Shown in pieces: positions 41,536-51,786 of a DNA stretch of 61,122 nt. Location: NCBI GenBank assembly GCA_903861125.1, contig CAIOTF010000050.1, positions 1-61,122 of the forward strand. The letters are read 5' to 3'. This DNA is from an uncultured Ignavibacteriota bacterium. GTDB taxonomy: Bacteria; Bacteroidota; Ignavibacteria; UBA10030; UBA8401. Each line of letters begins with the position of its first letter. Position 1 is the stretch's first letter. The translations under genes and the position numbers were made by a program. Under the pieces are notes generated by a model. The model saw only the letters and a program-made list of their open reading frames with translations, ran no database searches and was not told the DNA's origin.

Positions 41536-42450
41536 TTAGTTCAGCTTTTTACTTGCATCGAAAAGAATCTTTTTCTCTTCTGTACTGAGACTCTGATATC
41601 CATTCTTGCTGATCTTATCCAGTATCGCGTCGATCTGCACCTGAGCAATTTCTTCTTCTTTTTTCCTGTGTTCGGACAAATCGTATATTGTAGCATCACT
41701 CACATTGGCATACTTTTGAGGCTGCTGCGGCTGTTGATTTTTTATAAAACCGGTCATTTTCGAAAAGACATTTGGCCCCTCATCCGGACCGCGTAATGAT
41801 GCTCCGAACTGGTACCCGTCCGCCATCAGATACAGAAATCCGACAAGTGCACCGCCAAGGTGGGCAAAGTGAGCAACGCCGTCCATGCTTCCCACCGAGA
41901 ATATTTCGAACGCCATGTACATCACAACAAAATATTTTGCTTTAATGGGCAGAAGAAAATAGATGTAGATCTGCCGTTCAGGAAACATCATGCCGAACGC
42001 AAGCAGAACCCCGTACACCGCGCCTGAGGCTCCGACTGTCGGTCCCACGCTCGTGAACAGTGGTGCCACCAGCAGGTTGGCAAGTCCGCCGCCGAACCCG
42101 CACAGCAGATAATAGATGAGGAACTTCTGCGAACCCCACACATGTTCCAGTTCCATTCCGAACATCCACAGTGCAAGCATATTAAAAAGAATATGCGTAA
42201 AACTTGCGTGCATGAACATATAGGAAAATAACTGCCAGAATCCGAATCCGGAACCGAGAGGCCACAAGGCGAATGAATGATAGAAAAACTGTTCGAAAAA
42301 GAATTCACCCACGCGGAAATTGCCGAGGAACATCATTCCCAGGAAGACAGCCCCGTTCGCAATGAGAATACTTTTGATCACCGGCGGAAAGAACTGGAAT
42401 CCGCCGAAGAAACTTGGTCGAAAATAATTACCGGAACGATTATAAGCCAT
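41536..42450 (-). CDS. Rhomboid family intramembrane serine protease
   Basis: This 304-residue polytopic membrane protein has the catalytic serine in VGASGAVYG (Ser about 142) and the catalytic histidine in AHFAHLGGALVGF (His about 197). The upstream HASFTHILFNMLALWMFG segment (about 81-98) supplies the conserved loop histidine and asparagine. Six membrane helices are expected. A C-terminal cytosolic tail of about 90 residues carries KYANVSDATIYDLSEHRKKE and ends in a basic helix; a similar small tail domain is common in Bacteroidota rhomboids. It cleaves membrane proteins within the bilayer; the substrates are unknown. It precedes ispG on the same strand, 38 bp apart. Confidence 0.93.
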   Translation of the reverse strand: MAYNRSGNYFRPSFFGGFQFFPPVIKSILIANGAVFLGMMFLGNFRVGEFFFEQFFYHSFALWPLGSGFGFWQLFSYMFMHASFTHILFNMLALWMFGMELEHVWGSQKFLIYYLLCGFGGGLANLLVAPLFTSVGPTVGASGAVYGVLLAFGMMFPERQIYIYFLLPIKAKYFVVMYMAFEIFSVGSMDGVAHFAHLGGALVGFLYLMADGYQFGASLRGPDEGPNVFSKMTGFIKNQQPQQPQKYANVSDATIYDLSEHRKKEEEIAQVQIDAILDKISKNGYQSLSTEEKKILFDASKKLN

Positions 42451-42510
42451 AATTTTCCATTAAATTACAAAAATCATACTTGTCCAAAATAAATCTAAAG
42501 AACTTTCTCT

Positions 42511-42671
42511 CTTCTTTTCTTAAAGGGACAAGAAAAGAAGCAAAAGAACCCCTTGCGAAATTTAACGCTCGCGATGAATTCCGTTCGCTCATGCCCGTTG
42601 ATGGCAGAAAACGCCATCAAAAGTCCCGTCATTCATCGCTTTCCCATTCGCTCAATCCTCCTAAATTTCGC
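42511..42671. repeat. Composite nested inverted-repeat element
   Basis: First is CTTCTTTTCTT (42511-42521) with AAGAAAAGAAG (42530-42540). Then a nested set follows: GCGAAATTTA (42555-42564) pairs with TAAATTTCGC (42662-42671), GCGATGAAT (42571-42579) with ATTCATCGC (42631-42639), and TTGATGGC (42598-42605) with GCCATCAA (42613-42620). All pairings are perfect and in nested order, so the whole unit can fold as a long branched stem. It lies in the 391-bp spacer between rhomboid and pgk, where no gene is supported. Dispersed intergenic elements of this look occur in Bacteroidota. Confidence 0.75.
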
Positions 42672-42841
42672 TCCCACCCACTTTTAGAACAACTCTGGTA
42701 TATATAAAGAAGGACCTTCTTTTTGTTTCACTCAAAAACTTGTCCAATTTGATAAATACAAACTACTTTTAATCTTTCAGTCACATTATTTTGCACAACA
42801 GCATCCAAAAATCAAACAACACATTTCAACACCTGTTTTTT

Positions 42842-44107
42842 TTATTTGTCGTTCAGTGCTGCCACACCGGGAAGCACTTTCCCTTCCAGAAATTCGAGCG
42901 ATGCTCCGCCCCCCGTTGATACATGGGAAACATCTTTTTCCAATCCAGCTTTTGCTATTGCCGCGGCCGAATCCCCTCCGCCGACAATTGTTGTTGCGCC
43001 AAGTTTTGTTGCATCCGCAAGTGCTTGGACAATGGCATTTGTTCCGGCAGCAAAGTTGCTCATTTCAAAAACGCCCATCGGACCGTTCCAGACAACCGTC
43101 TTCCCCCGTTTAATCTCATCAGCAAAGAGTCTGATCGTTTCCGGACCGATATCCATACCAACACTACCGGCAGGAATAGAGTTCACGTTTACGATGCTTG
43201 TCGGTGCATCATTGTCAAATTTCTCTGCTACCACGCAGTCAACCGGCAGCAACAGTTTAATGTTCTTTGCCTTTGCTTCATCGATCAATTTCTTGGCAAG
43301 GTCGATCTTATCCTCTTCCAAGAGCGATTTCCCGATCTCCATTCCCTGCGCCTTAAAAAAGGTGAACATCATTCCGCCGCCGATGAGAAGCGCATCTACT
43401 TTTCCCATCAGGTTCTGTATCACATCAATCTTTCCGGAGATCTTCGCTCCACCCATAATTGCAACATACGGTTTCACGGGTGTGCTTGTTGCTTTCACAA
43501 GATACGCCAGTTCCTTTTCCATCAAGAATCCGGCGACTGCCGGCAGAAATTTTGCGACCGTTTCGGTTGATGCATGCGCCCTGTGTGCAGAACCGAATGC
43601 ATCATTCACATACACATCGCCGAACTGCGCCAGTTCCTTCGCCATCTTTTCGCGGTCAGCAGACTCTTTGCCGGTCTCTTCCTTGTGGAAGCGTGTATTC
43701 TCCAACATCAGAATCCCGCCGTTCGCCAGCGAATCGACCATTGCTTTTGTCTCTGCTCCGATTGCAGCAGGAGCAAGAGCAACCGCACGTCCTAACAATG
43801 AAGAAAGACGTTCGACGACCGGTTTCATTTTATGTTTTCCGTCGCTGAAGGATTTTTCATCAAACGGTTTACCGTCTTTTTCCGCCTTCTCTTTCGCTTT
43901 CTGCGTGTCCTTTTTCGGATCGCCGAGGTGCGACATCAATACCAGTGATTTTGGTTTCTGTTCAAGAATATAATTGATGGAAGGAAGGGCCGCTTTGATG
44001 CGGATGTCGTCTTGAATGACTCCGTTCTTCAGCGGAACATTGAAATCAACGCGCATAAGAACGCGTTTGTTCTTCAGGTCGATATCAGTAATGGTTTTTT
44101 TATTCAT
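42842..44107 (-). CDS. pgk: Phosphoglycerate kinase
   Basis: This is the glycolytic enzyme that transfers phosphate from 1,3-bisphosphoglycerate to ADP. At 421 residues it is slightly longer than usual (about 395), because of a lysine-rich insertion around 70-95 (DTQKAKEKAEKDGKPFDEKS). Conserved parts are RVLMRVDFNVPLKNG, FGSAHRAHAST, MGGAKISGKI, VVWNGPMGVFE and the nucleotide-binding GGGDSAAAI. It is cytosolic. It lies 3 bp after the outer-membrane-like gene, and gap is upstream on the same strand with a terminator in between. The ATG start is natural for the family (MNKKTITDIDLKNKRVLMRV). Confidence 0.97.
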   Translation of the reverse strand: MNKKTITDIDLKNKRVLMRVDFNVPLKNGVIQDDIRIKAALPSINYILEQKPKSLVLMSHLGDPKKDTQKAKEKAEKDGKPFDEKSFSDGKHKMKPVVERLSSLLGRAVALAPAAIGAETKAMVDSLANGGILMLENTRFHKEETGKESADREKMAKELAQFGDVYVNDAFGSAHRAHASTETVAKFLPAVAGFLMEKELAYLVKATSTPVKPYVAIMGGAKISGKIDVIQNLMGKVDALLIGGGMMFTFFKAQGMEIGKSLLEEDKIDLAKKLIDEAKAKNIKLLLPVDCVVAEKFDNDAPTSIVNVNSIPAGSVGMDIGPETIRLFADEIKRGKTVVWNGPMGVFEMSNFAAGTNAIVQALADATKLGATTIVGGGDSAAAIAKAGLEKDVSHVSTGGGASLEFLEGKVLPGVAALNDK

Positions 44108-44109
44108 GA

Positions 44110-45183
44110 TTAAAATTTAAAGTAGAAAAGTATGATGTATGGTTGATAATGAATTCCGAGCCGGAACGATTCACTAATTGCATAGACAAATCCGAAATCA
44201 AAATTAAAGGGATTCTTCGTTTCCATATTCTGCACCATTTCGCGGTACGACGGCTGATACCGGTCATAATACGCCTGGCCGATGATCTTAAAACGGTCCG
44301 TGATATCGCTTTCCAATGCTACCCATAACCGCGGCATCGTTTCTGTACGGTGCAGTATCACGCTCGCTCCTGCATGATACGACGTTCTCCCCTGTCCGTT
44401 CTGTTTCAAAAACGAATGCGAGTAACCGGCAAAGATCTCTGTCCAAATAAAATAATCATTCGATGATCCAACATCCTGCCATTCGCGCACTTTTTCCTGC
44501 TTGCTCGCCATTCCAAACGGGTCGTAGATCATACGATCAACAAGAACCGAGCGCTGTTTACCGGTCGGTCCTGCCGAATGGAGATGGAAACCAATAGCCG
44601 CTGCATTCTCCGATTCAACATCCCCGCTTTTGTAAATCTGAAACTTCGGGCGGATATTCATGTCCGCCAAAAAATAACGCCAGTATGACGATGAGATATC
44701 TATGTCCTCCGACAGAGCAACGCCCCATGAAAGTCCGCTGAAATAGACGGAACCTTTTTCCAGTGTATATCCCGTCGGATCGAAAAAAATGTCTGTTAAA
44801 CGTTCACGGCCGTAGAAGAACTCTTCCTTTTGCGCCGAACCCGGTATCGGAGAATCCGCTTCCGACGTCCGGCCGATCTTCTCCTTGCTTATCGTAACAA
44901 TTCCGAACGATGTCTGCAGTGTATAATTCAGTTCATCCCTCGAAAGAATTCCTCCCGTTACGATGCTTCCATCGTTTAAATACAGTGTGATCGTCTGTAG
45001 TTTAATATCCGATTTCCGGACCGAGACTTCGCCGAATGACGTCTGAACAACAAAAACAGAATCGTTCTCCGTTAGTATGGTTCCGTAGATCTTGTCGCCG
45101 TTCTTTAACGGGAAAGTTTTCTCAGCCTTCTCCTGGCTATAGATAACTCCAATGACCAGCAATGTAAACAAAAGAGTCTTCAT
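44110..45183 (-). CDS. Predicted outer-membrane or periplasmic protein
   Basis: This 357-residue protein has a signal peptide (MKTLLFTLLVIGVIYSQ). Two repeated small beta modules follow (KTFPLKNGDKIYGTILTEND, then LYLNDGSIVTGGILSRDE), each with a hydrophobic core and ending in a V(S/T)(V/I)(R/S)K motif; this resembles the bacterial SH3/DUF repeats seen before porin-like domains. The rest has alternating aromatic strands (SGLSWGVAL, FGFVYAISESFRLGIHYQPY) and ends in IILFYFKF, an aromatic C-terminus typical of beta-barrel proteins. The function is unknown. The start at 45183 is preferred over an ATG at 45207 because it begins the signal peptide and has GGGGAAAA upstream. It lies 3 bp before pgk and is probably co-transcribed with it. 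Confidence 0.65.
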   Translation of the reverse strand: MKTLLFTLLVIGVIYSQEKAEKTFPLKNGDKIYGTILTENDSVFVVQTSFGEVSVRKSDIKLQTITLYLNDGSIVTGGILSRDELNYTLQTSFGIVTISKEKIGRTSEADSPIPGSAQKEEFFYGRERLTDIFFDPTGYTLEKGSVYFSGLSWGVALSEDIDISSSYWRYFLADMNIRPKFQIYKSGDVESENAAAIGFHLHSAGPTGKQRSVLVDRMIYDPFGMASKQEKVREWQDVGSSNDYFIWTEIFAGYSHSFLKQNGQGRTSYHAGASVILHRTETMPRLWVALESDITDRFKIIGQAYYDRYQPSYREMVQNMETKNPFNFDFGFVYAISESFRLGIHYQPYIILFYFKF

Positions 45184-45203
45184 AGTAGCATTTTCCCCGA
45201 GAA

Positions 45204-45238
45204 ACAAAAAGGCTGACCCGAACGACGAGATCAGCCTT
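45204..45238 (-). terminator. Terminator of gap
   Basis: On the minus strand AAGGCTGA...TCAGCCTT (8-bp stem, 14-base loop) is followed by TTTGTTTC. It lies 50 bases past the gap stop codon and overlaps the start region of the next gene. Confidence 0.75.
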
Positions 45239-45287
45239 GCTGAACGTTAAGACGCTGAAAGATCATCGATCCTTGTACGATCGGGAA

Positions 45288-46451
<1,164 letters not shown>

Positions 46452-46618
46452 TTACGAATGAAAAAAGCCATTGATCTATATTTCAATGGCTTTTCGAGAA
46501 AAAAAATGGGAATAATCTTAGAGAAGAATTTCTACACCATTGTTCCGGACACACTTCCACAGCACAATTGTTTTCCGATGTGACAATGGGAAATGATTTC
46601 CATTGCGGGACTGCTGCA

Positions 46619-47032
46619 CTAATTCTCTATGAGCACGGTCGCATTCCCGGGCCTGACAATGCACGACAACGTCGGGTAGGTTCCGTCGGACATCTCTGCA
46701 TTTCCGACAGCCTCCAGCACGACTTGCGATACTGTTCCGGCCGTCCGTATGGAATAAACGCCGTTGCCGTTATTGGATAACTCAGTAGAAACAAGCCGCG
46801 CCATACCGGCTGCATTGGCAGTCAACCCGATATAGGTGTGAGCTCCGCCCGCCATGGAGGCCGGCGTGTTATAGTATTGCTGCGCTTTTACCGAAATATT
46901 CAGCAGGTCGGCAGCAAGTGCATCCTTGTTTGAGGTCACCGCATTTTCGTTCACGAGGATGATGGCAACCGAAATAGAGATACCGACGATGATCATGCCC
47001 AAAATAATAAGCAGAATTTGTTGATTTCCCAT
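46619..47032 (-). CDS. Pilin-like membrane-anchored small protein
   Basis: This 137-residue protein has an N-terminal hydrophobic helix (QQILLIILGMIIVGISISVA, about 4-23), a short helical linker (DLLNISVKAQQYYNTP) and a small beta-rich domain (TYIGLTANAAGMARLV, GVYSIRT, TVSQVVLEAVG). The layout is that of a type IV pilin or pseudopilin, and the helix continuation with AQQYY is pilin-like. It lacks the classical GFxxE cleavage site; the N-terminus is only MGNQQ. It may be a minor pseudopilin of a secretion or motility apparatus, or a variant class found in Ignavibacteria. No neighbouring pilus gene is present. The function is not assigned. Confidence 0.6.
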   Translation of the reverse strand: MGNQQILLIILGMIIVGISISVAIILVNENAVTSNKDALAADLLNISVKAQQYYNTPASMAGGAHTYIGLTANAAGMARLVSTELSNNGNGVYSIRTAGTVSQVVLEAVGNAEMSDGTYPTLSCIVRPGNATVLIEN

Positions 47033-47155
47033 AGACAGTCTCTCAAGTGTTGATGTTACAAATATATCGCCAATCTGTAATCATTGCAATCCTTATTTTT
47101 TTTTGGTGACTGATTTCACATTGAAAGTCTGATGATATTCCTCTATTTTGGTTCA

Positions 47156-47986
47156 ATGAAACTTTTCTCATTTTTATCGCCCTCCGCACTGAAGCCAACG
47201 TGGCAATTCTCCGCCCGGCATATTTTATGGAGGGTTATGTTCTCCGAACACGGCCACATCGTCTGCGAGGACCGTGATACCGAGGCAAAATCAGCACAAT
47301 TTTTCTGTATAGATACAGCCAATAATACCGTGTTGTGGGAGAATAAAAATTTTGGCGAACCATGGTGGATTGGCTTAAGTGCAATAACACGCGACCGCTT
47401 ATATCTGCACGGATTTAAGAAACCGGATATGCCCGGTCAGAAGAACATTACTGCCGTTGACTTGAGCAGCGGCAATATCCTCTGGAACAATACTGAATGC
47501 GCATTTACGGCACTTCAGCCTCCGTACGTATACGGGTACAAGGATATGTTCGAACGCCGCCTCTATTATAGAGTAGACGACCAGACCGGAACGGTCCTTG
47601 AAGAGATGCAGAATCTGCCCGACGATATTGTCCCGAATTTGCAGTATGAAAAGACAGATTTCATTTTTCCGCAGCAAACAGAAGCCGCGGATGAGGAACT
47701 TTGGAGGCGAATCAGTGCCGAAAACGGATTCATAAGTGCGGAACACATTACAACGGACAATTTCACTGTCCTGAATGTTTATTCTCAGAATTCCGCACTG
47801 GAACAGGGTTTGAAAAACACGCTTTCCGTTATTGACACAACGACCAAGAAAAAAGTATATTCCGTTGTGCTGAATGAGTCCACGCCATACCCGGTACCGG
47901 ACTCGTTTTTTATGGATGGTCAGAGAGTATATTATATCAAAGAACGGAAAACATTCGTTGCTTTGGATCTGCAGAAACGGAAATAA
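47156..47986 (+). CDS. DUF4905-like protein
   Basis: This 276-residue, apparently cytosolic beta-rich protein begins MKLFSFLSPSALKPTWQFSA. The blade-like repeats FCIDTANNTVLWENKNFG, AVDLSSGNILWNNTE and VIDTTTKKKVYSVVL resemble PQQ-type propeller strands. The pattern is that of DUF4905, a Bacteroidota-specific family of unknown function. An ATG at 47132 would add 8 residues; the family usually begins with MK, so 47156 is preferred, but neither start has a clear Shine-Dalgarno sequence. It lies 62 bp upstream of the Fe-S oxidoreductase gene on the same strand, possibly as part of one transcript. Confidence 0.65.
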   Translation: MKLFSFLSPSALKPTWQFSARHILWRVMFSEHGHIVCEDRDTEAKSAQFFCIDTANNTVLWENKNFGEPWWIGLSAITRDRLYLHGFKKPDMPGQKNITAVDLSSGNILWNNTECAFTALQPPYVYGYKDMFERRLYYRVDDQTGTVLEEMQNLPDDIVPNLQYEKTDFIFPQQTEAADEELWRRISAENGFISAEHITTDNFTVLNVYSQNSALEQGLKNTLSVIDTTTKKKVYSVVLNESTPYPVPDSFFMDGQRVYYIKERKTFVALDLQKRK

Positions 47987-48047
47987 TATCGAACCCGGCG
48001 GCTTGTGCCGCGAGCGGTCCGAATGATGATCAGCAAAGGAACTATCA

Positions 48048-50093
48048 ATGGAACTTCACCAGATCGCCTTCTCGCTTCTTTTTCTCGCATCGATCGGTTT
48101 GTTCGGATTCAGCGTAAAAAAATTGATCGCAACACTGCGGTTGGGAAAAGCGGAGAACCGGTTTGACAATATCCCCCGCCGTCTGAAAAATGTTTTTACC
48201 ATCGCTATACTGCAGACGAAACTGATGCGTGAGCCGGTTGCAGGAACTTTTCATGTGATGATCTTCTGGGGATTCATTGCATTGTCGCTTGTTGTTGTAG
48301 AATCGATCATTGAAGGGATCACCGGACATTTTTCGTTCTCGTTTCTCGGTGCCGGATATTCCATCATCACATTTTCACAGGAAATATTCTGCGTGCTGGT
48401 GATGATCGGTGTGGCAGGCTCGCTGTGGAGAAGATTTATTACAAAAGTACAGCGCCTGCAGGTTGACGCACACGGAAGCAAAGACGCCGCCATGATCCTT
48501 GGCTGGATCTTTTTAATTGTTACGACAACATTGTTCCAGAATGCAACACGAATCGCCATCGGCGTGTATCAGCCGGGAGCGCAATTTCCGGTATCGTCGG
48601 TTCTGGCTACATTTTTCTCTTATAATCAGACTACCTATTTTGCGGAGATTCTTTTTTGGTGGGGACATATCACGCTCGTCCTTGCATTCCTAAATTATCT
48701 TCCGTATTCAAAACATCTGCATGTTCTCACCTCCGTACCGAATGTATTTTTCGCTTCATTGAAACCGAAAGGGGCACTGACACCGATCAATCTGCAGGAT
48801 GAGACGCTGACCAAATTCGGCGCAAGCGATGTGGAAGATCTTACATGGAAACAATTGCTGGACGGTTACACCTGCACCGAATGCGGACGCTGTGAATCCG
48901 TCTGCCCTGCGCATCTCACTGGCAAGCCGCTTTCACCGCGCAAAGTAATTGTCGATACGCGCCGCCGAACCGCAGAAAAATCACCGGTACTGCTTGCGGG
49001 AACTGCGGAAACAGAGCAGACTATTGCCGGCAACACGCTGCTCGATCACTATCTTACGGAAGATGAACTCTGGTCATGCACCACCTGCATGGCGTGCGTT
49101 AATGAATGTCCTGTGATGATCGAACATGTGGATGAGATCGTTGATATGCGGCGCGGACTGGTTCTGAACGAGTCACGCTTTCCGCCCGAATTGAAGACCG
49201 TGTTCGATAATCTTGAGCGGAATTTTACTCCGTGGGGTTTTTCGCATTCCACGCGAGCCGATTGGGCTGAAGGCTTGAACATACCGAAGATGGCCGAGAT
49301 CGGTGATGCAAAGAATGTTGATGTTCTCTTCTGGGTCGGATGTGCCGGCGCCTACGATGCACGCTATCAAAAAGTATCCGTTGCGTTCTCCAAGCTGATG
49401 CAGCATGCCGGAATTTCGTTTGCAATACTCGGCACGGAAGAAAAATGCAACGGTGATGCAGCTCGAAGAATGGGGAATGAATATCTTGCCCAGACCATGA
49501 TGACGGAGAATATCGAAACATTGAACCGCTATAACGTAAAGAAGGTCGTCGCCACTTGCCCGCATTGCTTCCATTCCCTGTCCAAAGAATATCCGCAGTT
49601 CGGAGGGAATTTTGATGTGGTCCACCATACGGATTTCCTGAATCAGCTTGTGGAGGAAGGAAGGATCCGCATAGACAAAACGGATAAGAACAAACAGTCC
49701 GTTACGTATCACGACTCGTGTTACCTTGCCCGGTACAACGGCGTAGCAGAAACACCTCGCACGGTGCTGCAGGCGGCCGGAGCAGAACTGACGGAAATGC
49801 CCAGAACAAAAGATAAAGGACTTTGCTGCGGTGCCGGAGGAGGCAGGATGTGGATGGAGGAACATCACGGCAAGCGGATTAATATTGAACGGACGGAGGA
49901 AGCATTGGCCACCGGTGCGGCAACAATCGCTGCTGCGTGTCCGTTCTGTCTGACAATGATGAATGACGGAGTGAAAGCCCTGCAGAACGAACAGTCCGGC
50001 AGCGCAGCACCACAGGTACAGGTAAAAGATATTGCCGAACTATTATGGGAAGCGGTGGAACGAAACAGTCCGCCACAGATGAAAGCATCGTGA
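48048..50093 (+). CDS. Membrane-bound (Fe-S) oxidoreductase, HdrD/CCG type fused to cytochrome-b-like helices
   Basis: This 681-residue protein has an N-terminal membrane part of five or so helices (about 1-225), similar to nitrate reductase gamma/DsrM-type cytochrome b subunits. Two 4Fe-4S clusters follow: CTECGRCESVCP at about 276-287 and CTTCMACVNECP at about 344-355. Two CCG (DUF3390-like) domains come next, with ATCPHCFHSL and CGAGGGRMWMEE, of the heterodisulfide-reductase D type. Such fusions pass electrons between a quinone pool and a soluble disulfide or flavin partner. No partner subunit is visible in the window, so the physiological partner is unknown. It overlaps the next gene by 4 bp. 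Confidence 0.88.
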   Translation: MELHQIAFSLLFLASIGLFGFSVKKLIATLRLGKAENRFDNIPRRLKNVFTIAILQTKLMREPVAGTFHVMIFWGFIALSLVVVESIIEGITGHFSFSFLGAGYSIITFSQEIFCVLVMIGVAGSLWRRFITKVQRLQVDAHGSKDAAMILGWIFLIVTTTLFQNATRIAIGVYQPGAQFPVSSVLATFFSYNQTTYFAEILFWWGHITLVLAFLNYLPYSKHLHVLTSVPNVFFASLKPKGALTPINLQDETLTKFGASDVEDLTWKQLLDGYTCTECGRCESVCPAHLTGKPLSPRKVIVDTRRRTAEKSPVLLAGTAETEQTIAGNTLLDHYLTEDELWSCTTCMACVNECPVMIEHVDEIVDMRRGLVLNESRFPPELKTVFDNLERNFTPWGFSHSTRADWAEGLNIPKMAEIGDAKNVDVLFWVGCAGAYDARYQKVSVAFSKLMQHAGISFAILGTEEKCNGDAARRMGNEYLAQTMMTENIETLNRYNVKKVVATCPHCFHSLSKEYPQFGGNFDVVHHTDFLNQLVEEGRIRIDKTDKNKQSVTYHDSCYLARYNGVAETPRTVLQAAGAELTEMPRTKDKGLCCGAGGGRMWMEEHHGKRINIERTEEALATGAATIAAACPFCLTMMNDGVKALQNEQSGSAAPQVQVKDIAELLWEAVERNSPPQMKAS

Positions 50094-51067
50094 GCGCGAA
50101 AACGACCATATCGAAAGAAATCCTGCCAACGCCCGAAGAGCGTATGGCGTGGTTTGCAGAGTACGAACGCGTTAAAAAAGTGCCGGCTGTCTGCAAAAAA
50201 TTCGGCATCAGCCGGAAGACGTTTTATAAATGGCTGAAAAGATACAATACCTCAAAAAAATCTTCCATCAGTCTCGAGAACCGTTCGCGCAAACCTCATA
50301 ACAATCCAAGGGCAACGCCGGAACATATCATCCAGCGATTAAAGAATCTTCGTGAACAGACAGGGTTCGGACAGAAACGGCTGCGGTTGTACCTTTCGCT
50401 GTGGTACGGCATCGATCTGGCAGAGAATACGATCTGGAAGATTCTGCGCCGCAGCGGCATTGATATGAAGGGGACGAAAATAAAGCGGCGCACAGTGAAG
50501 CCGAACGATCCGCTGCTGCCGGGGGACAGAGTGATCATATTTGTGAAACAGTTTGAAAAATCAGTCGGCAAACAAAAATTCTACTATTATTCTGCTGTTG
50601 ATGAATGCACACACGTGCGTATTGCAAAGATGTACGCACGGCACTCCACCCTCTCCGCACTGGATTTTGTTCAGTATATGCTGATCTCATTTCCTTTTCC
50701 GATCCACTATATGCGTACACCGCTGGATAGTGCATTCACCAGTATTGCAATGTCACGTTCGCGGACTCATGCATTCACGCAGAATTTGCGGCGGCTCGGC
50801 ATCAAGCAGCAGATCCCGACCAGAAAACAATCGCAATCAAAATTACATGCCGATCGGATAAAAATATTCGACGCACCCGATGCGTTCATTTCATTCCCGT
50901 TCAATTCCCTTGCTGATGCAGAACGGCTGATCCGAAATTCCTTGTTCGACTACAACAACAAGCAACCCCGAAAAGAGATCGGGATGCTCACTCCTCTTGA
51001 GAAGCTCAGAACATTCGAACAGTTCAAAGAGGTCGACGAGTTCGATCCAAAAAAAGATCTGTCGTAG
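50090..51067 (+). CDS. IS481-like transposase-derived protein lacking the DDE triad
   Basis: This 325-residue protein (GTG start) has an N-terminal helix-turn-helix (VCKKFGISRKTFYKWLKRY, about 35-53) and an integrase-core (rve) fold like IS481/IS3 transposases. Aligned by eye to IS481, the first catalytic aspartate region reads PGDRVIIFVKQF (Phe where Asp is usual), the TDNG box reads TPLDSAF, and the NGKVER box reads SQSKLHADR, so all three acidic residues seem replaced. AVDECTH matches a conserved but non-catalytic aspartate. The GTG at 50090 overlaps the oxidoreductase stop (GTGA), which implies coupled translation; an ATG at 50045 is also possible. No terminal inverted repeats were noticed around it. 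It is probably a domesticated DNA-binding protein. Confidence 0.75.
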   Translation: MSAKTTISKEILPTPEERMAWFAEYERVKKVPAVCKKFGISRKTFYKWLKRYNTSKKSSISLENRSRKPHNNPRATPEHIIQRLKNLREQTGFGQKRLRLYLSLWYGIDLAENTIWKILRRSGIDMKGTKIKRRTVKPNDPLLPGDRVIIFVKQFEKSVGKQKFYYYSAVDECTHVRIAKMYARHSTLSALDFVQYMLISFPFPIHYMRTPLDSAFTSIAMSRSRTHAFTQNLRRLGIKQQIPTRKQSQSKLHADRIKIFDAPDAFISFPFNSLADAERLIRNSLFDYNNKQPRKEIGMLTPLEKLRTFEQFKEVDEFDPKKDLS

Positions 51068-51197
51068 TCCGGACCATATTCACATTCCGCGTCACTCATC
51101 AATTGCATTACCGCCGCCACACCAAATATGAATTTCTTTTGTTCGCTCCGGACATTTGATTATCTTTAAAGAAAATGATCAAAGGAATTTTTCCGTT

Positions 51198-51782
51198 ATG
51201 AAAATAATGCTTCATCCAATCATATTGCTCCTGACAACCGCAGTACTTTTCCAATCGTCGTTTGCACAGCGCACCGTGCGTATGAATATCGAACGGATGG
51301 TTTCCGATGCAGCCATGATAGTTCATGGAACAGTAACCAATGTAGAATCTGCTGTCGATCCGCAGACGAACATCCTTTCAACATTCGTTACATTTTCTGT
51401 AACGGAGAATTTTTTCGGCGTCAATGAACCATCCGTTACGCTGAAAATGGTAGGCGGGAGAACAAAACGTTCGACGCTGACATTCGCCGAAATGCCTCAG
51501 TTCAAGAACGGTGAAGAGGTCTACGCGATGTTTTATGCGCCCAGCAAATACGGATTTACAAGTCCTGTCGGTATGGGACAGGGGAAATTCAGCGTGATAG
51601 CCAACGGACCGTCCGGCATAAAACATGTAAGGAATGCATTGAACAATGTCCGATTATTTTCAGGCGTAAAAAATGTTTCCGTGCTTGCCACAGTTTCTCA
51701 GGCTGCGACAGATCAGTCCGAAATAACCGCAGAAGGTTTTTCTGCAACAATCCGCTCACTCGTCTCAATCCTGAAGAAATGA
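51198..51782 (+). CDS. Secreted small protein paired with matrixin protease
   Basis: This 194-residue protein has a signal peptide (IILLLTTAVLFQSSFAQ) and a beta-rich domain with the pattern DAAMIVHGTVTNVES ... TFVTFSVTENFFGVN ... VGGRTKRSTLTF ... PQFKNGEEVYAMFY. This resembles a family I recall being encoded beside matrixin-type metalloproteases in diverse bacteria, where it may act as an inhibitor, chaperone or propeptide-like partner. That link is from memory and context, not from a search. It has no sorting domain. The start at 51198 begins the signal peptide and has AAAGGA upstream. It ends 4 bp before the protease gene, so the two are an operon. Confidence 0.65.
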   Translation: MKIMLHPIILLLTTAVLFQSSFAQRTVRMNIERMVSDAAMIVHGTVTNVESAVDPQTNILSTFVTFSVTENFFGVNEPSVTLKMVGGRTKRSTLTFAEMPQFKNGEEVYAMFYAPSKYGFTSPVGMGQGKFSVIANGPSGIKHVRNALNNVRLFSGVKNVSVLATVSQAATDQSEITAEGFSATIRSLVSILKK

Positions 51783-51786
51783 ACCA

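Noticed and set aside
42480-42707. 75-residue frame over the rhomboid-pgk spacer
   Set aside because: It runs straight through the nested inverted repeats at 42511-42671; the composition is explained by the repeat, not by protein selection.
42846-43973. Long plus-strand open frame opposite pgk (375 residues)
   Set aside because: It is the antisense of a highly conserved gene with no ribosome binding site or recognisable domain.
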